The translations under genes and the position numbers were made by a program. A stretch of 64,000 nucleotides of DNA from RH-AL1 sp965277735. Lineage in GTDB: Bacteria; Pseudomonadota; Alphaproteobacteria; Rhizobiales; Beijerinckiaceae. Below are positions 1 through 6,989 of this stretch, in pieces. The stretch lies in assembly GCA_965277735.1 (NCBI GenBank), contig CBDIDO010000001.1, forward strand, positions 744,001 through 808,000. Reading direction: 5' to 3'. How positions within the stretch are numbered: position 1 is the stretch's first letter; the number at the start of each line of letters is the position of its first letter. Under the pieces are notes generated by a model that was not told the origin of the DNA, made no database searches, and worked only from the letters and a program-made list of their open reading frames with translations.

Positions 1-221
1 TCGGCCATTTGCCGGTCCCAGGAGACATCGTTGCTGATACCTAACGAATAAGCGGCGCCGCAGCCCGAAAAATCGTCGATCATAACGTAGCCGCCATCAA
101 AAACGCGACCGACCCGGACCATGCGGTGACCGACGACGTTGGCGGGCCGCAACAGCTTCAATATGCTGAGGACCGAACGCTGGGTCGTGACGCTATCATC
201 GTACTCGAAGCCGCCGATCAT
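1..221 (-). CDS. FkbM-type methyltransferase, N-terminal part (cut by window edge)
   Basis: The reverse strand from an ATG at 221 gives MIGGFEYDD... followed by a LRPxxVVGHRMVRVGR segment and a YSLGISNDVSWD segment. These match, nearly residue for residue, the start of the complete gene at 12626-13390 (LRPHEQVGARKLRVGR, YSLGINDDVSWD). That gene is a member of the FkbM/methyltransferase-21-like family of SAM-dependent enzymes that methylate sugars or other small groups. Only about 73 codons lie inside the window; the rest runs off the left edge. It is divergent from the glycosyltransferase at 321, with about 100 bp between the start codons. A homologous pairing of the same two domains occurs as one fused protein at 6990-8915. 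Assignment rests on similarity within the window. Confidence 0.75.
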   Translation of the reverse strand, partial: MIGGFEYDDSVTTQRSVLSILKLLRPANVVGHRMVRVGRVFDGGYVMIDDFSGCGAAYSLGISNDVSWDRQMA

Positions 222-320
222 CCTGGACCTCCCTGTGAGAGCGCTCTAACATCGTGCTCGGCCGGTGACAAGGCGCCGGAAATCGTAACGAAGGGGCGCC
301 GCGGCGTTGGGAACAGTGAT

Positions 321-1376
321 ATGGCGAGAATACTTTACTACTCTGTGCATGAAGCTCTTGAATACGACGAAATTACTCTTTTTCAAAGCATGGGGTATAC
401 TGTATTCTCTCTTGGGACCTACTGCCCGGTGAACGGCTGCGAGAATCCATTCAGGCCGAAGATAACGGGCAATCGCGATCGAGATATTCTGACAACGTTG
501 TTTAGCCAGACTGGCTGCAAGGCTACATTCAATAATAGAGAGAAAACGGTTTTAACGAAGGAGTTTGTAAATCACTTCGATATTGTCATCGTCATGCACG
601 ACATCCACTTTATAGCGCAAAACTGGGATGTCCTGAAGTCGCGTTGCGTCATATGGCGAACGATTGGGCAGGCGATCGACTTCTACGATCGCTTGGCCGC
701 GCCTTACCGACGCGAGGGACTCCATATCGTCCGTTGGTCGCCGCGCGAGCTTCTTATCGAAGATTATATCGGCCACGATGCGATCATCCGGGCCTACAAG
801 GACCCGCAGATCTACCGAGGGTGGCACGGCCATCATTCAGATCGTTACGTGACTTTTTCGAGCAGTTTCAAAGGAAGGTACGCTTCGGAATATAAATTCT
901 TTGCCGCGGCGCTGAAAAAGCTTGATTACCAGATTGGCGGCGGTGCCAATGAAGAACTGCCGAACGCGATTGGGCTACTGGGCTTTGCGGAACAGTTGGA
1001 ATTGCTGCGCTGCGGCTTTGGCTATACATACTTTCACGGGTCGGCGATCCCCTACACGTTGAACTTCGTGGAGGCCTGGATGACCGGGCTTCCTGTCATA
1101 GTGATTGATCGAAAGGCAGAGCTAGCGGGGCTCGATCTGCGATATAACGAGATAAACGACTTTTTGGTCGACGGCGTCAATGGATTCAAGGTAGAATCGC
1201 CCACAAAGGCAGCGTCTCTACTTGCCTCGCTCCTCGATCGCCGCGATCAAGCAAAAGAGGTGGGAAGGCAGGGGCGGCTTGCGGCGCTATCTATCTTCGG
1301 CATGCGTCGCGCGCAGCAGGAATGGGGGCATTTTTTCGATGCCTTGCTGCGGTACCCGTCAAAAGTAGCCACGTAG
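321..1376 (+). CDS. Glycosyltransferase-like protein (CgeB/GT4-like C-terminal fold)
   Basis: The frame is open from 126, but the likely start is the ATG at 321: a GGGA lies 8 bases upstream, and the MARILYYSVHEALEYD start aligns with KIIYFAMHEILEFDD in the fused protein at 6990-8915. The product is 351 residues. Similarity continues over the whole length: VFSLGTY, FDIVIVMHD, a SIGQA/TIGQA motif, and a C-terminal YTLNFVEAWMTGLPVIV stretch. That stretch is the nucleotide-sugar-binding region of retaining GT-B enzymes, with the acidic residue of an E-x7-type motif. The base composition is lower in GC than the region's housekeeping genes. It probably transfers a sugar in surface glycan synthesis at the cytoplasmic face. 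The acceptor and donor cannot be read from sequence. Confidence 0.7.
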   Translation: MARILYYSVHEALEYDEITLFQSMGYTVFSLGTYCPVNGCENPFRPKITGNRDRDILTTLFSQTGCKATFNNREKTVLTKEFVNHFDIVIVMHDIHFIAQNWDVLKSRCVIWRTIGQAIDFYDRLAAPYRREGLHIVRWSPRELLIEDYIGHDAIIRAYKDPQIYRGWHGHHSDRYVTFSSSFKGRYASEYKFFAAALKKLDYQIGGGANEELPNAIGLLGFAEQLELLRCGFGYTYFHGSAIPYTLNFVEAWMTGLPVIVIDRKAELAGLDLRYNEINDFLVDGVNGFKVESPTKAASLLASLLDRRDQAKEVGRQGRLAALSIFGMRRAQQEWGHFFDALLRYPSKVAT

Positions 1377-1539
1377 GGTGGTACTTCGCCGGCGGCAGCG
1401 TCCGCCGCCATCTGCCCGGCCTGACTCGTCGGTTTGCGTTGCAAGATGACGCTTCGGAACTTTCCGAGGCTGGCGTCGCGCCGACGTCGAACGGCGCCAC
1501 CGATGTGGTCCCCGAAACGCTTCGCGCGTCTCTGCGCGG

Positions 1540-1648
1540 CTCGATCGCGCCAAACGTGTCCTGGTCACGGGGGGGCGCGGCCTTTCTTGGTTCGCATTTG
1601 TGTAAGACGCTGCTCGAAGACGGGCACGAAGTCCTCTGCGTCGACAAT
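1540..1648 (+). pseudogene. Fragment of NAD-dependent sugar epimerase/dehydratase (N-terminus only)
   Basis: Reading across one extra G in the run at about 1568-1574, this stretch encodes RVLVTGG..FLGSHLCKTLL followed by EDGHEVLCVDN. That is the Rossmann NAD-binding start of extended SDR enzymes such as UDP-glucuronate decarboxylase or dTDP-glucose dehydratase. Similarity stops abruptly at about 1648 (codons for VDNE), where sequence read on the other strand as an HNH-type gene begins. Only about 35 residues of a roughly 320-residue family remain, so the gene is a remnant. It marks a recombination junction inside the polysaccharide island. Confidence 0.6.
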
Positions 1649-1655
1649 GAGCGAG

Positions 1656-1804
1656 ATAGGACTTGCCCTTAATCCGGACTTGAAGGTATCCCCGCGCTTG
1701 GTGGGACCCGCCGCCGCACCCTTGCGCAAGTTGCCGCGACAGAGCTTCCATATAAAATGCCCGGTGTCGGGGTTATAGGTAAAAAACTCGGAGAAATCCG
1801 GCAT
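1656..1804 (-). pseudogene. Truncated, frameshifted phage-type HNH endonuclease (N-terminal part)
   Basis: From an ATG at 1804 the reverse strand reads MPDFSEFFTYNPDTGHFIWK and then KGAAAGPTKRG. In the neighbouring frame it continues GYLQVRIKGKSYLAH. This pattern (F-x-YxPxTGxFxW ... G-Y-x-x-x-x-x-x-G-x-x-Y-x-x-H) is the start of HNH homing-type endonucleases common in phages. The frame change is explained by one extra G at about 1699. The catalytic HNH half is missing because similarity ends near the epimerase fragment at 1648. I regard it as a dead gene; family assignment is from pattern recognition only. Confidence 0.5.
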
Positions 1805-1885
1805 CTGCTTGTGTCGCCTCTTGTGGCAACAGGCGAAATCCGGAGTTAGCCTAGCACACTGTAAATTCCGCAAAAGCAATTACTC

Positions 1886-1929
1886 GGGTGGTTGGCTCAG
1901 TTGGTAGAGCATCTCTCTTACACCGAGAT
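1886..1929 (+). pseudogene. 5' half of a tRNA-Val(TAC)
   Basis: The sequence GGGTGGTTGGCTCAGTTGG followed by TAGAGCATCTC and CTTACACCGAGA matches the acceptor 5' strand, D arm and anticodon arm of a tRNA-Val with anticodon TAC. After the anticodon stem the expected variable loop, T arm and acceptor 3' strand are absent; the sequence runs straight into GC-rich coding-like DNA. The last anticodon-stem pair is also mismatched. It cannot be a functional tRNA. The break lies beside phage-type genes, so it is probably the scar of an integration or deletion at a tRNA target. Confidence 0.7.
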
Positions 1930-2032
1930 ACCGCTCGCCGACGACCCCGCGCTTCCCTCTGCATCCCTGATTTTCAGAGCGATCCCGTTCACGGGACGTC
2001 CTGCGTCACTTGTGGCGGTCGGAGTGCCGGCC

Positions 2033-2421
2033 GTGAGCTGGGCCGTCGGCCTCGACCCCCGCCGCCCCGACCGCGACATCGGCTACGGCGTCACCGCCTT
2101 TTGCGACCATCCCGACTGCCAGGCGGAGATCGACCGCGGGCTGAGCTTCGTTTGCGGGTCCGTCAACACCGAAGGGGAGGATCGCGGCTGCGGGCTCCAT
2201 TTCTGCACCGAGCACCTTCGCCACTCGGCGCGGTTCGGCCAGCTCTGCCGCCGATGCTGGCCGCGCGCCGGTCGGCCGGCCTTCAGGCCGAAACCGGCGC
2301 ACCCTGTCTGGGCGCATAACAAGCTCACCGACGAAAGCTTGGAGCCCTGGCGCCGGGAGCATCCCGAAGAGGTCGCGAACTCCAGGCGATCCTCGAGACG
2401 GCGGAGCCGGCCGATGCCTGA
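2033..2421 (+). pseudogene. Small zinc-finger-like protein, phage type, one frameshift
   Basis: A GTG at 2033 preceded by GGAG with an 8-base spacer opens a frame rich in paired cysteines: FCDHPDCQ, FVCG, GCGLHFCTEHL and LCRRC, which should bind one or two zinc ions. The frame runs on to 2743 as one long ORF. However, the natural end is visible in the +1 frame as RELQAILETAEPADA and a TGA at 2419-2421, which overlaps the ATG (2414) of the next gene. One lost C near 2373 (GAGGTC[C]GCGAAC) explains this. The protein would be about 130 residues. Function unknown; such proteins occur in alphaproteobacterial prophages. Confidence 0.45.
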
Positions 2422-2743
2422 GCTGCTCGTCACCGCGCGCCGCGCGCACGCCGCCAGCGATCGCTTCGCGACCGAGCGCGAGATGGAGGCGCTCGTCTAC
2501 CTCGCCGCGTCGCGTGTGCCCGTCTCCGCCGAGGCGCGGGGTCGCGACCTCGAGTTCGACGGGGAGCCTGCGGACAGGCCGGAGCGCCGGCACCGCGGCG
2601 CGCTGATCGTGCGCCGGCTCGGCTTCTCCGGCCTGCTCGGTTTCAAGGGCGACAGCTACTTCCTGAGCGAGCGCGGCCGCATCGCCGCGGCGCTCGTCAT
2701 GTTCAAGCGGCCAGGGCTGCGGGGGGCGTTCTTCGATGAGTGA
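2414..2743 (+). CDS. Hypothetical phage-type protein, 109 residues
   Basis: ATG at 2414 has GGAG 7 bases upstream and overlaps the stop of the zinc-finger-like gene. The product starts MPELLVTARRAHAASDRF and contains a basic helical stretch and a C-terminal segment GALIVRRLGFSGLLG followed by YFLSERGRIAAALV. The last segment resembles the wing and last helix of a winged-helix DNA-binding domain, but I do not recognise the family. The next gene starts 8 bp inside its end, so these small genes form a compact, co-directional phage-style cluster (2033-4536). Confidence 0.5.
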   Translation: MPELLVTARRAHAASDRFATEREMEALVYLAASRVPVSAEARGRDLEFDGEPADRPERRHRGALIVRRLGFSGLLGFKGDSYFLSERGRIAAALVMFKRPGLRGAFFDE

Positions 2744-3595
2744 TTTGCTGGATCGCGCGCCGCTCTTGCCGGCCGCTCAGCCCCCCAAAATGCTCCGCGC
2801 CGCCGACATCCGCGCAGGAATGGCAACGCGCTGGGCCGCGCCCGAATACGCGATCATGTGGGAGGTCGCCGACGCGACCGGCGCGCGCCACTCTCGCCTC
2901 GCCGATGCCGTCATGATGTCGCTCTGGCCGAGCCGCGGCCTCGAGCTGCACGGTGTCGAGATCAAGGTCAGCAGGGCCGACTGGCGCCGCGAAGCGCTCA
3001 CCCCGCAGAAGGCCGAGAAGATCGCCGCCTACTGCGATCGCTGGTGGTCCACACGTCGCCCGGCGTGATCGGCGACCTCAGCGAGCTGCCGCCGGCCTCG
3101 TGCGCGCGCGAGTTCGACGGTAAGCGCTGGACGACGTTGCGCGAGGCATCGCTGCGACCCGACCCGAAACCCTGCGACCGCACCTTCCTCGCGGCGCTGC
3201 TGCGGCGCGCCGATGTCCAAGAGCGCGAGAGTGTCTACGAGGCCGCGCAGCGCATGATCGAGGCCGACCGCGCCGCCTACGAGAAGCGGGTCGCCGACGC
3301 GGTGGAGCAGCGTACGCGCCGAGCCGGCGAAGCAATCAAGCAGGTCGAGGCATTCGAAGCGGCCGCGGGCCTGAAGATCGAGGACTTCTATGGCGACAAG
3401 AGCGCCGGCGAGATCGGCGCCCTGGTCAAGGCAATCCGAGAAACAGGGATCGTGAGCAGCTGGAATCATCTCGCCAATATCACCCGGACGCTGAAAGCCA
3501 AGGCCGCCGAGATCGACGAGGTGCTGCGGGCAAGCGGCCTGCCGTTCCCGGAGGCTGCCGAGGTCAAGCCGAAGCGCAAGAGGGCGTCCCCATGA
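2736..3595 (+). pseudogene. MmcB-like phage protein, split by one frameshift
   Basis: From the ATG at 2736 the first frame gives ADIRAGMATRWAAPEYAIM, a RHSRLADAVMMSLWPSRG segment, and VEIKVSRADWRRE...QKAEKIAAYCDRWW before a stop at 3066-3068. The E-x-K and D/E pattern is typical of the PD-(D/E)xK-like MmcB family (DNA-repair nuclease relatives). The second frame continues without loss: VHTSPGVIGDL, EFDGKRWTTLREA, then a helical region YEAAQRMIEADRAAYEKRV and a basic tail, ending at 3595. One lost G in TGGTGG[G]TCC near 3047 would rejoin the two into about 286 residues. Either a genuine pseudogene or an assembly error. Confidence 0.5.
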
Positions 3596-3777
3596 TCACC
3601 CCCGACCACACCGAGCCGCTCGCCCGCGCGTGCCTGGAAGACGCGCCTGGCACCGTGTTCGACCGCTGGCGCGCGCGGTGCGCGACCGGCCTGCTCGCCA
3701 CGCTGCTCGGCAACGGGCGCGACATCACCATCATCGTCGGCCGGCGCACCGACCGGAAGCTGAAGGAGCGAGCATGA
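3592..3777 (+). CDS. Hypothetical small protein, 61 residues
   Basis: The ATG at 3592 overlaps the stop of the preceding frame, and its own stop (3775-3777) overlaps the ATG of the next gene by four bases (ATGA). That is the tight packing of a translated phage operon. The product starts MITPDHTEPLARACLED, has a central hydrophobic stretch CATGLLATLLG and ends KLKERA. I recognise no family. Confidence 0.5.
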   Translation: MITPDHTEPLARACLEDAPGTVFDRWRARCATGLLATLLGNGRDITIIVGRRTDRKLKERA

Positions 3778-4244
3778 AGACGCATATTGCAGCCCTGATG
3801 CTGCTCGCCTCGACGAGCGCCGCGCTCGCGCAGGCTATGCCGGACCCGAAGATGACCCCGGGCGCCGTCGATCCCGACGTGGCGCTCTCCAGGATCTGCA
3901 ACGAGTCGACCAAGGCGTGCCGCCGCGTGCCGTCCGGCCGATGCGACGCCGTCTTCCGCGCCTACGGCATCCCAGACACGCCAACCGACCGCTACAGCTA
4001 CGAGTGCGATCATCTCGTGCCGCTGGCGCTCGGCGGGTCGAACGTCGTCGAGAATTTGTGGCCGCAGCCGAACGCGGAAGCGGCGCTGAAGGACCGGCTC
4101 GAGGACGAAATGCAGCGACGCGCGTGCGTCGCGTTCCGGACGCTGGTGCCGGCTGAGGCAGATGCGGTGCTGCGGCAGGAGCAGCGGGAGATCGCGGCGG
4201 ACGGGCGGGCGGCGTATGCACGGTATGTGGACGGAACGCGATGA
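3774..4244 (+). CDS. HNH nuclease-like protein with signal peptide
   Basis: Product of 156 residues. Residues 1-20 (MKTHIAALMLLASTSAALAQ) form a clear Sec signal peptide with an ALAQ-like cleavage site. The body contains YSYECDHLVPLALGGSNV and then NLWPQ, the HNH-like D-H-L-x-P-L-x-L-G-G-x-N-x-x-x-N-L-W-P-Q motif of exported or prophage-linked HNH proteins. The D-H pair would bind the metal. Two cysteines precede the motif. It ends the small-gene cluster with a four-base overlap. A substrate cannot be named; the presence of a leader argues for action in the periplasm. Confidence 0.7.
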   Translation: MKTHIAALMLLASTSAALAQAMPDPKMTPGAVDPDVALSRICNESTKACRRVPSGRCDAVFRAYGIPDTPTDRYSYECDHLVPLALGGSNVVENLWPQPNAEAALKDRLEDEMQRRACVAFRTLVPAEADAVLRQEQREIAADGRAAYARYVDGTR

Positions 4245-4338
4245 TCTTCGCTGATAGCGGAGGCCAGGCGGCGCCTGACTATCTCAGCGCGCTTTTGCCG
4301 GAAATCAAAGCGCTGGTCGCCCATGCGACAGAACTGCA

Positions 4339-4536
4339 ATGTACCAGAAGTTTTTCGGCCTGATCGTAATCGGTGTGGTTGTAGCGCTCATCTCGGGCGC
4401 GATCACAAACTGGGGTTACCAACGGGGCTTCGAGAAGGGGCGCCGTCGCCAGCACGCCGAGACAGAACGTTTCCTTCAGCTGGCCTCTGGCGACCCGGGC
4501 AAGCGCTTGCTGCTGCCACCCCCGGATATCAAGTGA
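4339..4536 (+). CDS. Small membrane protein, 65 residues
   Basis: The ORF begins MYQKFFGLIVIGVVVALIS, a single predicted membrane span, followed by a basic stretch FEKGRRRQHAETERF. No convincing Shine-Dalgarno sequence precedes the ATG. Position after the phage-type HNH gene and the one-helix layout fit a phage accessory or spanin-like gene, but that is a guess. Its stop codon directly abuts the stop of the opposing fragment at 4537. Confidence 0.35.
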   Translation: MYQKFFGLIVIGVVVALISGAITNWGYQRGFEKGRRRQHAETERFLQLASGDPGKRLLLPPPDIK

Positions 4537-4750
4537 CTAGCGCCGTCTCGGCGCCCGCTCCGCAGCGATCTCCTCCCCCGTCAAATCCCAACCCGGCCCC
4601 TCGATCCGCAGCACCTCGTCACCCTTGTCGGCGAGGTCGTGCGCCAGCCCGATCGCCCGCTCACGCGACGGCATCGTGCGCGCATCTCGGTCCCGTCCGG
4701 CGCCTTTGCGACGACGACCCTTCCCGAGAGTCGCCGCTTGTCGATCTTCT
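4537..4750 (-). pseudogene. Frameshifted remnant of a short DUF2188-like protein
   Basis: On the reverse strand an ATG at 4674 gives MPSRERAIGLAHDLADKG followed by DEVLRIEGPGWDL and a basic end with TAG at 4537-4539. Upstream, in another frame, VVVAKAPDGTEMRAR precedes it. Joining the two would give the usual layout of a small protein that starts with a V-x-x-x-x-D-G-W-type strand and then R-A-x-x-x-A. The frame break at about 4680 makes it a remnant. Tail-to-tail with the small membrane protein. The family name is tentative. Confidence 0.35.
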
Positions 4751-4842
4751 CTTGCCGCTCAGAAAATCAACTTCGTTGGAATCAACTTGCAGCAAATCAC
4801 TGTCGCGTGATGTAACAAATCCGTCATTGAGGACGGTGACGG

Positions 4843-6096
4843 ATGGGGGCACGCATGCGCACGATGGTTCTAGTTCATGTTCCAAAGACTGCCGGCACCT
4901 CTGCAATCAGGAGCCTCTCGCGATTGTTCAAGTCAAATCGCGTGTGTGGCTTTTATGACATGCTGCCTCCGAGTTTTGCTGACTATGGTCTAGTGGCGTC
5001 GCACTCGCGTTTTACGGATCTAGAAGCGGTTTCTGGCACCAAGGTTTATGGAACCATTGTCCGTCATCCTGTGCAGCGGCTGATCTCTATTTACCGGTTT
5101 TGGCGATCTTTTCGTGTCGAAGCCAGTGTCGCAAATGGCCGGGGTCATTTGTTGGATACAAAATGTAAGAATTTCGAAGAGTTCTTACAGACGGGCTCCG
5201 TGTTAGATAATGAACTTGTTCGTCACTTTGCTGACGTGCCTTTGGATCGCGCTTGTAATGAGGAAGATCTCGAAATCTCGCAAAGGAATATTTGCAAGAT
5301 GGGGTTTATACTCAGAAGCGATTATCTTGACCATGACCTGCGAAAGTTATTTACAGACTTGGGCGCCGCAGGTTTGTATGAAAAATATAAGTGCAATGTG
5401 ACTGACGAAAATCATATGGAAAATCCACAAAGGTTCGAACCGGTAGAGCCGGTGGACTTAGCAAATCTGTCAGAAACAGGCATGCAAACATTACATCGAT
5501 TAACCATGCTTGATACACGTCTTTATGACATGGCGCAGACTCTTTCGGAAGAAAGGCGAAACAAGCCTGCGGACTTCGATCGCGTTCCGATCGAGAGGGC
5601 TGAATTACAGCCAGGGGAGGTCATCGTCCCTTCGACAAGCACAAATTTTCTCTCAATGCTGGCCAGTGGCTGGTCTCATTCTCCTGGCGAGCTCATTGCT
5701 TGGAGTGTGGATCAAAAAGCCACTTTAAAATTTCGGGCTGTCAATAATGCTAGCGGCAAGCTGGCCGTACAAATTCGTTTCAATGCTTGCATGGTCACCA
5801 ATCGAAAATATCAGGTTGTCGATATACTTTGTGGAAATTTTCGAAGGACTATTTTGTTCCTACAACAAAACATCGATATTTTAAAAGAAAAAATCGACTG
5901 CATCAGCGCTGATGTCATATGCGTCAGCCCGCGTTCTGCGGAAATAAAAATAGACTTAGGAACCGGTTTCGACCAAGACTATGTGCATACGATTGAATTC
6001 GTCATCAAAGGTGGTGCTGCATCACCTTTGGAACTTGGTCATAACACCGATAACCGCAGGCTGGGGGTTTGCCTGGAGGCACTTGAAGCTGCTTAA
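4843..6096 (+). CDS. Sulfotransferase family protein with extra C-terminal domain
   Basis: Residues 8-17 (LVHVPKTAGTS) are the 5'-phosphosulfate-binding loop of PAPS-dependent sulfotransferases, and IVRHPVQRLISIYRFWR is the 3'-phosphate-binding motif. The family therefore moves sulfate from PAPS to, most likely, a sugar of the surface glycan. The catalytic part covers about 230 residues. A second part (about 250-417) with alternating hydrophobic strands is probably a beta-sandwich module and is not part of the usual enzyme. The start at 4843 is supported by GAGGA 9 bases upstream; ATGs at 4855 and 4864 are alternatives. Base composition is clearly AT-richer than the flanks, which suggests import. 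Confidence 0.8.
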   Translation: MGARMRTMVLVHVPKTAGTSAIRSLSRLFKSNRVCGFYDMLPPSFADYGLVASHSRFTDLEAVSGTKVYGTIVRHPVQRLISIYRFWRSFRVEASVANGRGHLLDTKCKNFEEFLQTGSVLDNELVRHFADVPLDRACNEEDLEISQRNICKMGFILRSDYLDHDLRKLFTDLGAAGLYEKYKCNVTDENHMENPQRFEPVEPVDLANLSETGMQTLHRLTMLDTRLYDMAQTLSEERRNKPADFDRVPIERAELQPGEVIVPSTSTNFLSMLASGWSHSPGELIAWSVDQKATLKFRAVNNASGKLAVQIRFNACMVTNRKYQVVDILCGNFRRTILFLQQNIDILKEKIDCISADVICVSPRSAEIKIDLGTGFDQDYVHTIEFVIKGGAASPLELGHNTDNRRLGVCLEALEAA

Positions 6097-6284
6097 AAGC
6101 ACAGCCGCTTGACAACGAGACGAGCCCTTCGCCGCGCCGTGAGCGGATAGTGTCGACATGTCCTGGCGGCGCGAGTCGCCGATCGTCGGCAGGTCGTCGC
6201 CCAGCTGGTCCTTCATGCTGCCATGGTCGCTCCGCTTGTTCGCGGAATGTTCTATGGTCGGGATCGAGGCGGGAGTCGAACCCG

Positions 6285-6947
6285 TCAGCGATTGAGGCGA
6301 CTGTACATGTCGATCGCCTGATCGATGTCATCGAAGCTGATGAGCCGGCCATCGACCAGGACGGCGCCGCGGTCACAATAATCCCTGATAGTCCCAATCA
6401 TGTGAGAGACCATAATCACATCGGAGCGCGCTCGGCGCTCTTGAAAGGCTTGGTGGCAGCGCTGCTGAAAGCGCGCGTCTCCGGTCGCTGTCACCTCGTC
6501 AATCAAGTAGCAGTCGAAATCGATTGCCATTGACAGAGCGAAGGCGAGGCGACCGCTCATGCCCGAGGAATAGGTTCGGACGGGCGCGTCGAGATAGTCC
6601 CCTAATTCGGAAAAGTCCTCGACAAAATCGAGCACGCGTCGCACGTCTTGACCGTAGACCCTGGCGACGAATGTGACGTTGTTGCGTCCAGTCATCAGGC
6701 CCTGGAAACCGTTACCGAAACCGATCGGCCACGAGAATTCAACGTGGCGGCGGATACGTCCGCTGTTTGGCGCCTCAACCCCTGATAGGAGACGGATCGT
6801 AGTCGATTTGCCGGCGCCGTTTACGCCAAGAATGCCGTACGAATGCCCACGCTCGAAGGTTGTTGTAATGTGATCAAGCACAACCTTGGTATGGCCTTTG
6901 GTCCGGTAGTACTTATGGACGTCAATGAATTCGACCATCGGTGCCAA
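6285..6947 (-). CDS. kpsT: ABC transporter ATPase for polysaccharide export (KpsT-like)
   Basis: Product of 220 residues, the usual length of KpsT/BexA/CtrD. It has the Walker A loop GVNGAGKST, the signature YSSGMSGRLAFALS (consensus SSGMK-x-RLAFALS), Walker B CYLIDEV and the switch histidine in MVSHM. It would power export of capsule-type or LPS-type glycan with KpsM. The start is unusual: AAGGAG lies 7 bases before a TTG at 6947 but 16 bases before the ATG at 6938, so TTG is favoured. The permease gene (8998-9828) is on the other strand, separated by the fused gene at 6990-8915; kpsM and kpsT normally sit side by side. Confidence 0.88.
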   Translation of the reverse strand: MAPMVEFIDVHKYYRTKGHTKVVLDHITTTFERGHSYGILGVNGAGKSTTIRLLSGVEAPNSGRIRRHVEFSWPIGFGNGFQGLMTGRNNVTFVARVYGQDVRRVLDFVEDFSELGDYLDAPVRTYSSGMSGRLAFALSMAIDFDCYLIDEVTATGDARFQQRCHQAFQERRARSDVIMVSHMIGTIRDYCDRGAVLVDGRLISFDDIDQAIDMYSRLNR

Positions 6948-6989
6948 GCTGACTCTCCTTATTTATTCCGTCATGAAGGCCCGGTTTGC

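Noticed and set aside
6259..6287. On the minus strand, GGGTTCGACTCCCGCC just after the kpsT codons looks like a tRNA T arm with acceptor.
   Set aside because: The stem has a mismatch, no D arm or anticodon arm lies upstream (that part is kpsT coding sequence), and no CCA follows. At best it is a 3'-end relic; not strong enough to list.
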